Shown here piece after piece: positions 60,250 through 64,000 of a stretch of DNA of 64,000 nt. The notes under the pieces were generated by a model. The model searched no databases. It was not told where the DNA came from and saw only the letters and a program-made list of their open reading frames with translations. How positions within the stretch are numbered: the stretch's first letter is position 1; each line of letters starts with the position of its first letter. A program made the position numbers and the translations under genes. The DNA is from Cacajao melanocephalus (lineage: Eukaryota > Chordata > Mammalia > Primates > Pitheciidae), in the NCBI GenBank assembly GCA_963573385.1, contig CAUYLG010048259.1:1-64000 (forward strand), in the 5' to 3' direction.

Positions 60250-61090
60250 TACATTTAATTGTCATGTCTTTTTAATCTGAGCCACTTCCTCAACTCTTCC
60301 TTGTATTTTATAGTCTTGACATTTTTGAAGTCTATGGGTCACTTATTTTATAGAATGTCTTTCAATTTGGCTTTGCCTGGTGTTTCCTCATGATTAAATT
60401 CAGTGTATGCATTTCTGGCAGAAATACAATGGATATGAGGTTCTGTCCTTTTCTAGACTTCATATCAGAAGTCATATAATGCCTGTTTATCTCATAACTA
60501 CTGAGATTGGTCACTTAGATAAAATGATGTCTACCAGGTTTTCTCTACTATAAAATTACTACTTTTCCCTTTGTGATTAATATACATCTTATGAGGAGAC
60601 ATTTTAGGGCTAAGTAAATTTCTCCTTGTTCAAAACTTTCACCTGCTAATTTTAGCATCCATTTATGATTTTTGCTTGAAATGATTATTATTATGGTGGT
60701 TGCCAGTGAGTAATTTAAAAATTTTATTTCTGCTAAATTTATCAGAGGGCCTTTTACTCCAAGGAACTGTCCTCCCCTGGCCCCTCTAATTATTTATGTC
60801 AGTATGATCTTATGGGCTCTTATTTTATTCTATGGGTTATGAAACATTCAAACATTATTGATGTCTAAAATGACCCAGATCTGGTCATTGGGAACACCAT
60901 CAAATTGACTCATGTGTCCTTATGATATAGCCATTTCATTCTTGGAGTAACTGCTTACTTTCTAGCACACCAAGATAGTCCAGGTTTATTTGTGATATCT
61001 TAGCCCAAGCAATGAAATTAGTATTTCTTCAAAGAGCTCCCTTTCCTCTTAGAAGATATTACTATTTAAAAAACATATCTTAGCTGTAGG
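60250..61090 (-). mobile_element. L1M 3' UTR, antisense
   Basis: Long ordered match to an old L1M 3' UTR read in antisense: gtctttttaatctgagccac, agaatgtctttcaatttggc, gtgtttcctcatgattaaat, ctaccaggttttctctacta, ctgctaattttagcatccat, tatggtggttgccagtgag, tgacccagatctggtcattg. Subfamily (L1MC-L1ME range) not determined. Confidence 0.7.
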
Positions 61091-61406
61091 TGCCGGAGAA
61101 TATTAAATGATCTTTAACCAACCTCATGTAGGCTAACGTGATAAATAGAATACCTAGGAGTCTCAGTTACAGACCAGTTCCATGGCCACTTGTCAACTGA
61201 TTTCCATGGGTCTTTCCTGAGTGCATGAGGACATTATGGTAAAGGCTTTGGGCAGAAAAGAATCAGGAGAAGGATCAGTGTTGAGCCTTTGCCCAAGCAT
61301 GATACAGCCAACCTCTGAAGGCATGAACGAGGGAGGGAACTAAGAGAAATTTACCAGAGCCACTCTATGCTTTTACCTACAGAACTATGGGATGGGCACG
61401 AGAACT
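61091..61406. other. Unassigned intronic DNA
   Basis: Nothing recognised. Confidence 0.45.
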
Positions 61407-61713
61407 GAAAGAAATTCTTCTGCTGTAACACGGGCACTTTGGGAGGCTGAAGAGGGTGCATTACTTGAGGTCAGGAGTTCAAGATAAGCCCAACCAACAT
61501 GATGAAACCCCATCTCTACTAAAAATACAAAAATTAGCCTGGTGTGGTGGCGTGCACCTGTAGTCCCAGCTACTTGGGAGGCTGAGGCAGGAGAATCACT
61601 TCAATCTGGGAGGTGGAGGTTACAGCGACCCGAAAAAGCATCACTGCATTCCAGCCTGAGCAACAGAGTGAGACTCCATCTCAAAAAAAAAAAAAAGAAA
61701 GAAAGAAATTCTT
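61407..61713 (+). mobile_element. Alu, 5'-truncated, sense, with target-site duplication
   Basis: Body about 61420-61700: begins at a degraded cctgtaatcccag (ctgctgtaacacggg) and runs to gactccatctc with an A/(GAAA) tail. gaaagaaattctt flanks it at 61407-61419 and 61701-61713. The right monomer carries several changes (gcgacccgaaaaagcatcac). Confidence 0.95.
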
Positions 61714-62329
61714 TGTGTACCTAAGATTGGCACAAGACAAGAAATCTGTAAGAAATATATCTAGGTGTTTTGAGTCTTTACAGAATGTGAGGGAACCATC
61801 TCCAAATGAAAATATAGGGATTAATAGCACAAAGATCTCCTCAAACTGGTAAAAAGCTGTGGTGTGACTAAAGAAGAAAAAAAAATCCCTGTTACCCTAA
61901 ACACTGGCAATAGGGCTGAAAAGGCAAGAAAAAGAGCTCACACGGTTTGAAAACCCGAAGTACCCATAGTGGAAAATAATCTCCAGAAAATCGCCAGTGC
62001 TCAGATACCATGCCTTGCTGAAGGGAAAGTTCTGATCACATCCGCAAAATATTTGTGAGTTATACCAAATTAAAAATGCACCAAAGTTCATATCTAACTC
62101 AATTACACATGAGTGACACTTCATCATACACAAAAGTGGTCTAATAGAAGAGGGGCTATGTCATTTCTGATAATGAATAGTATTTACTCCATTCTCTACT
62201 GTTTTTCCAAAATATCCAATATAGAAACAATAAAATTATGAGACACATAAAAAAGAAACAGTATGTGGCCCATTGTAAGAGAGGACACAGTGAATACAAA
62301 CATGCCTGCAAATGGCCCTTACGTGGGAT
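61714..62329. other. Unassigned; possibly L1M 5' region
   Basis: Part of this may be the 5' UTR or early ORF1 of the L1M that follows, but no diagnostic block was seen. Confidence 0.35.
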
Positions 62330-62930
62330 TGAACAGATTAGGACTTTAAAATAACTGTGAAAAAGTAAGCTAAATAGACTATCAGAAATGTGGACATACT
62401 GTGTTAGGGCATGAGGAACCAAAAGGAAACTTTAGAAATAGCAGAAATGAAGAAATTTCTGTTTGGCTTTAGTAGCTGACTAAACATAGTGGATAAAATC
62501 AGTAAACTTGAAGACGGGTCAAGAGAAAAATTCCACCCTGAAACAGAAAAGGATGGCAATGATAACAATAGTGTCAATATGAGACTAGCGTATGAAGTAC
62601 GTGGGAAGTATAAAATTATCAAAAGTACTTGCATTTGGATTCCCAGAAGTGGGGAAGAGAGAGAGAGAGAGTGGGGCAGAAGAAATATTTGAAGACGTAA
62701 GAGGTAATAATTTATTGAACCTAATGAAAACTTCAACTCACAAACACCAGAAGTTAATGGAGTCCCAAGAGGGATAAGCACAAAGAAGCAACATTAGCTA
62801 GAAAACAATAAATTGACATTTAAAAAGTGTTGGTAGAATTTGAGTTTTTTAAGAAAAATTCTACCAACACTTTTTAAATGTCAAACATTCTATATCCAGT
62901 GAAAATATCCTTTTTATATTTAAAAATATG
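62330..62930 (+). mobile_element. L1M ORF1 region relic, sense
   Basis: ORF1 order is visible: gactttaaaataactgtgaa, agaaatgaagaaatttctgt, atcagtaaacttgaagacgg, ggattcccagaagtggggaa, gtggggcagaagaaatattt and cattctatatccagtgaaaa. The short frame from 62489 (KISKLEDGSREK) reflects the ORF1 coiled-coil end. A palindrome (62813-62884) interrupts its 3' part. Confidence 0.78.
62813..62884. repeat. Perfect 29-bp-arm palindrome with 14-bp loop
   Basis: Left arm 62813-62841 (ttgacatttaaaaagtgttg...) is the exact reverse complement of 62856-62884. The spacer is gagttttttaagaa. The left arm fits the L1M ORF1 sequence in place; the right arm looks like an added inverted copy. Confidence 0.98.
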
Positions 62931-63134
62931 TTTATATTTTTAAATTTCTTAGTAAGAAATGATTTTTTTAATTTTAATTATAATTTATAAAATTATTATA
63001 CTTTAAGTTCTGGGTACATGTGCAGAATATGCAGGTTTGTTACATAGGTATACACGTGCCATGGTGGTTTGCTGCACCCATCAACCTGTCATCTACATTA
63101 GATATTTCTACTAATGCTATCCCTCCCCTAGGGC

Positions 63135-63160
63135 CTCCCCACCCCCCACCCCCCACAGGC
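63135..63160 (-). other. G-tract of the L1P 3' UTR
   Basis: On the minus strand, runs of G (GGGGGG T GGGGGG T GGGG) form the G-quadruplex-capable tract typical of young primate L1 3' UTRs. Confidence 0.85.
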
Positions 63161-63206
63161 CCCAGTGTGTGATGTTCCGCTTCCTGTGTCCATGTGTTCT
63201 CATTGT

Positions 63207-64000
63207 TCAACTCCCACTTATGAGTGAGAACATTCAGTGTTTGGTTTTCTGTTCTTGTGTCAGTTTGCTGAGAATGATGGTTTCCAGCTTCATCCATGTC
63301 CCTGCAAAGGACATGAACTCATCTTTTTTTATGGCTGTGTAGTATTCTATGGTGTATACGTGCCACATTTTCTTTATCCAGTCTATCATTGGTGGGCATT
63401 TGGGTTGGTTCCAAGTCTTTACTATTGGGAACAGTGCCACAATAAACATATGTGTGAATGTGTCTTTATAGTAGTAGAATGATTTATACCTTTGGGTATA
63501 TATCCAGTAATGGGATTGCTAGGTCAAATGGTATTTCTATTTCTAGATCTTTGAGGAATCACCACACTGTCTTCCACAATGGTTGAATTAATTCACACTC
63601 CCATCAACAGTGTAAAAGTGTTCCTATTTCTCCACATCCTGTCCAGCATCTGTTGTCTACTGACTTTTTAATGATGGGCATTCTAATTGGGGTAAAATGG
63701 TGTCTCAATGTGGTTTTGATTTGCATTTCTCTAATGACCAGTGTTGATGAGTTTGTTTTCATATGTTTGTTGGCTGCATAAATGTCTTGTTTTGTAAAGT
63801 GTCTGTACATATCCTTTGCCCACTTTTTGATAGGGTTGTTTTTTTCTTGTAAATGTGTTTAAGTTCTTTGTAGATTCTGGATATCAGCCCTTTGTCAGAT
63901 GGATAGATTGCAAAAATTTTCTCCCATTCTGTAGGTTGCCTGTTCACTCTGATGAGAGTTTCTTTTGCTGTGCAGAAGCTCTTTAGTTTAATTAGATCCC
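63207..64000 (-). pseudogene. L1P ORF2 C-terminal part, partial
   Basis: The ORF2 stop lies at 63207-63209 on the minus strand. The C-terminal part reads in frame from about 63449 back to it (FIVALFPIVKTWNQPKCPPM, then WIKKMWHVYT, EFMSFAGTWMKLETI, SKLTQEQKTKH). Upstream the frame is broken by at least one indel near 63600 and stops. This is the better preserved of the two edge L1s but not intact. Confidence 0.9.

Larger units (their letters stand above)
62965..64000 (-). mobile_element. L1P LINE 3' end, antisense, truncated by window edge
   Basis: Antisense 3' UTR (ctgggtacatgtgcagaata, caggtttgttacataggtat) with a C-rich stretch at 63135-63160, followed by ORF2 in reverse (ggtatatatccagtaatggg, tccacatcctgtccagcatc, gagatcc-type end at the edge). 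It runs off the window, so its length is unknown. It was inserted into or beside the L1M ORF1 relic. Confidence 0.96.

Noticed and set aside
62404..62781. 125-codon minus-strand frame
   Set aside because: Antisense of L1M ORF1; no independent support.

Overview
This window is ordinary primate, most likely human, intronic DNA. It contains no bacterial, viral or plasmid gene cluster. The evidence is the repeat content: Alu elements of several ages, primate-age L1 (L1P) 3' ends, a THE1-type MaLR solo LTR, a MADE1 mariner MITE, Tigger and MER5A DNA transposons, and older mammalian L2, MIR, L1M and L3/CR1 relics in AT-rich sequence. No promoter, CpG island, tRNA, rRNA or CRISPR array was seen. Nearly all long open frames are chance frames, repeat remnants or shadows of simple repeats.

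The one well-supported host coding feature is an internal exon at 13393-13527 on the plus strand: 135 nt, 45 codons, with a branch-point-like site, a long pyrimidine tract, AG acceptor and CAG|GTAGGT donor. I do not recognise the gene. Two weaker exon-like segments (23718-23817 and 41406-41493) are on the same strand. If the main exon is real, most of the window is intron of one large plus-strand gene.

Layout. 1-705: 3' end of an L1P. 950-2850: old L2 and MIR pieces. 2850-7380: AT-rich unassigned DNA with an antisense L1M 3' UTR (5420-5755). 7379-9740: Alu monomer, MER5A, and an antisense L1M ORF2 relic split by an Alu. 10.8-15.6 kb: mostly unique, holding the exon and one Alu. 15.6-17.6 kb: an L2 split by an L1P with clear target-site duplications. 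17.7-21 kb: Alu, L3/CR1, and an L1M with a nested Alu. 21-25 kb: unclassified old repeats, L2 and MIR. 25.1-27 kb: a retroviral LTR with a retained Lys-type primer site, then a composite of Alu, GA-rich tracts and a second copy of a 250-bp block found 1.9 kb upstream. 27-33 kb: Alu, short L1, L2, MLT1-like LTR and another LTR-like block. 33.4-34.9 kb: Tigger1 with transposase remnant. 35-37.6 kb: L1ME/HAL1-like, MIR, MADE1 and L2. 37.6-46 kb: the least repeat-rich stretch, with a perfect 25-bp-arm hairpin (40598-40670). 46-51 kb: L2 ORF2 relic, nested L1s, Tigger and Alus. 54.6-59.1 kb: a long L1M ORF2 relic split by an Alu and a THE1 solo LTR. 60.2-62.9 kb: more L1M, including a perfect 29-bp-arm palindrome. 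62.97-64.0 kb: antisense L1P running off the window.

Repeat boundaries and family names come from reading against remembered consensus features, so edges are approximate (tens of bases) unless a target-site duplication is quoted. I found no convincing new biological system. The items most worth checking are the exon, the duplicated block, the two perfect palindromes and the LTR with the doubled leader.
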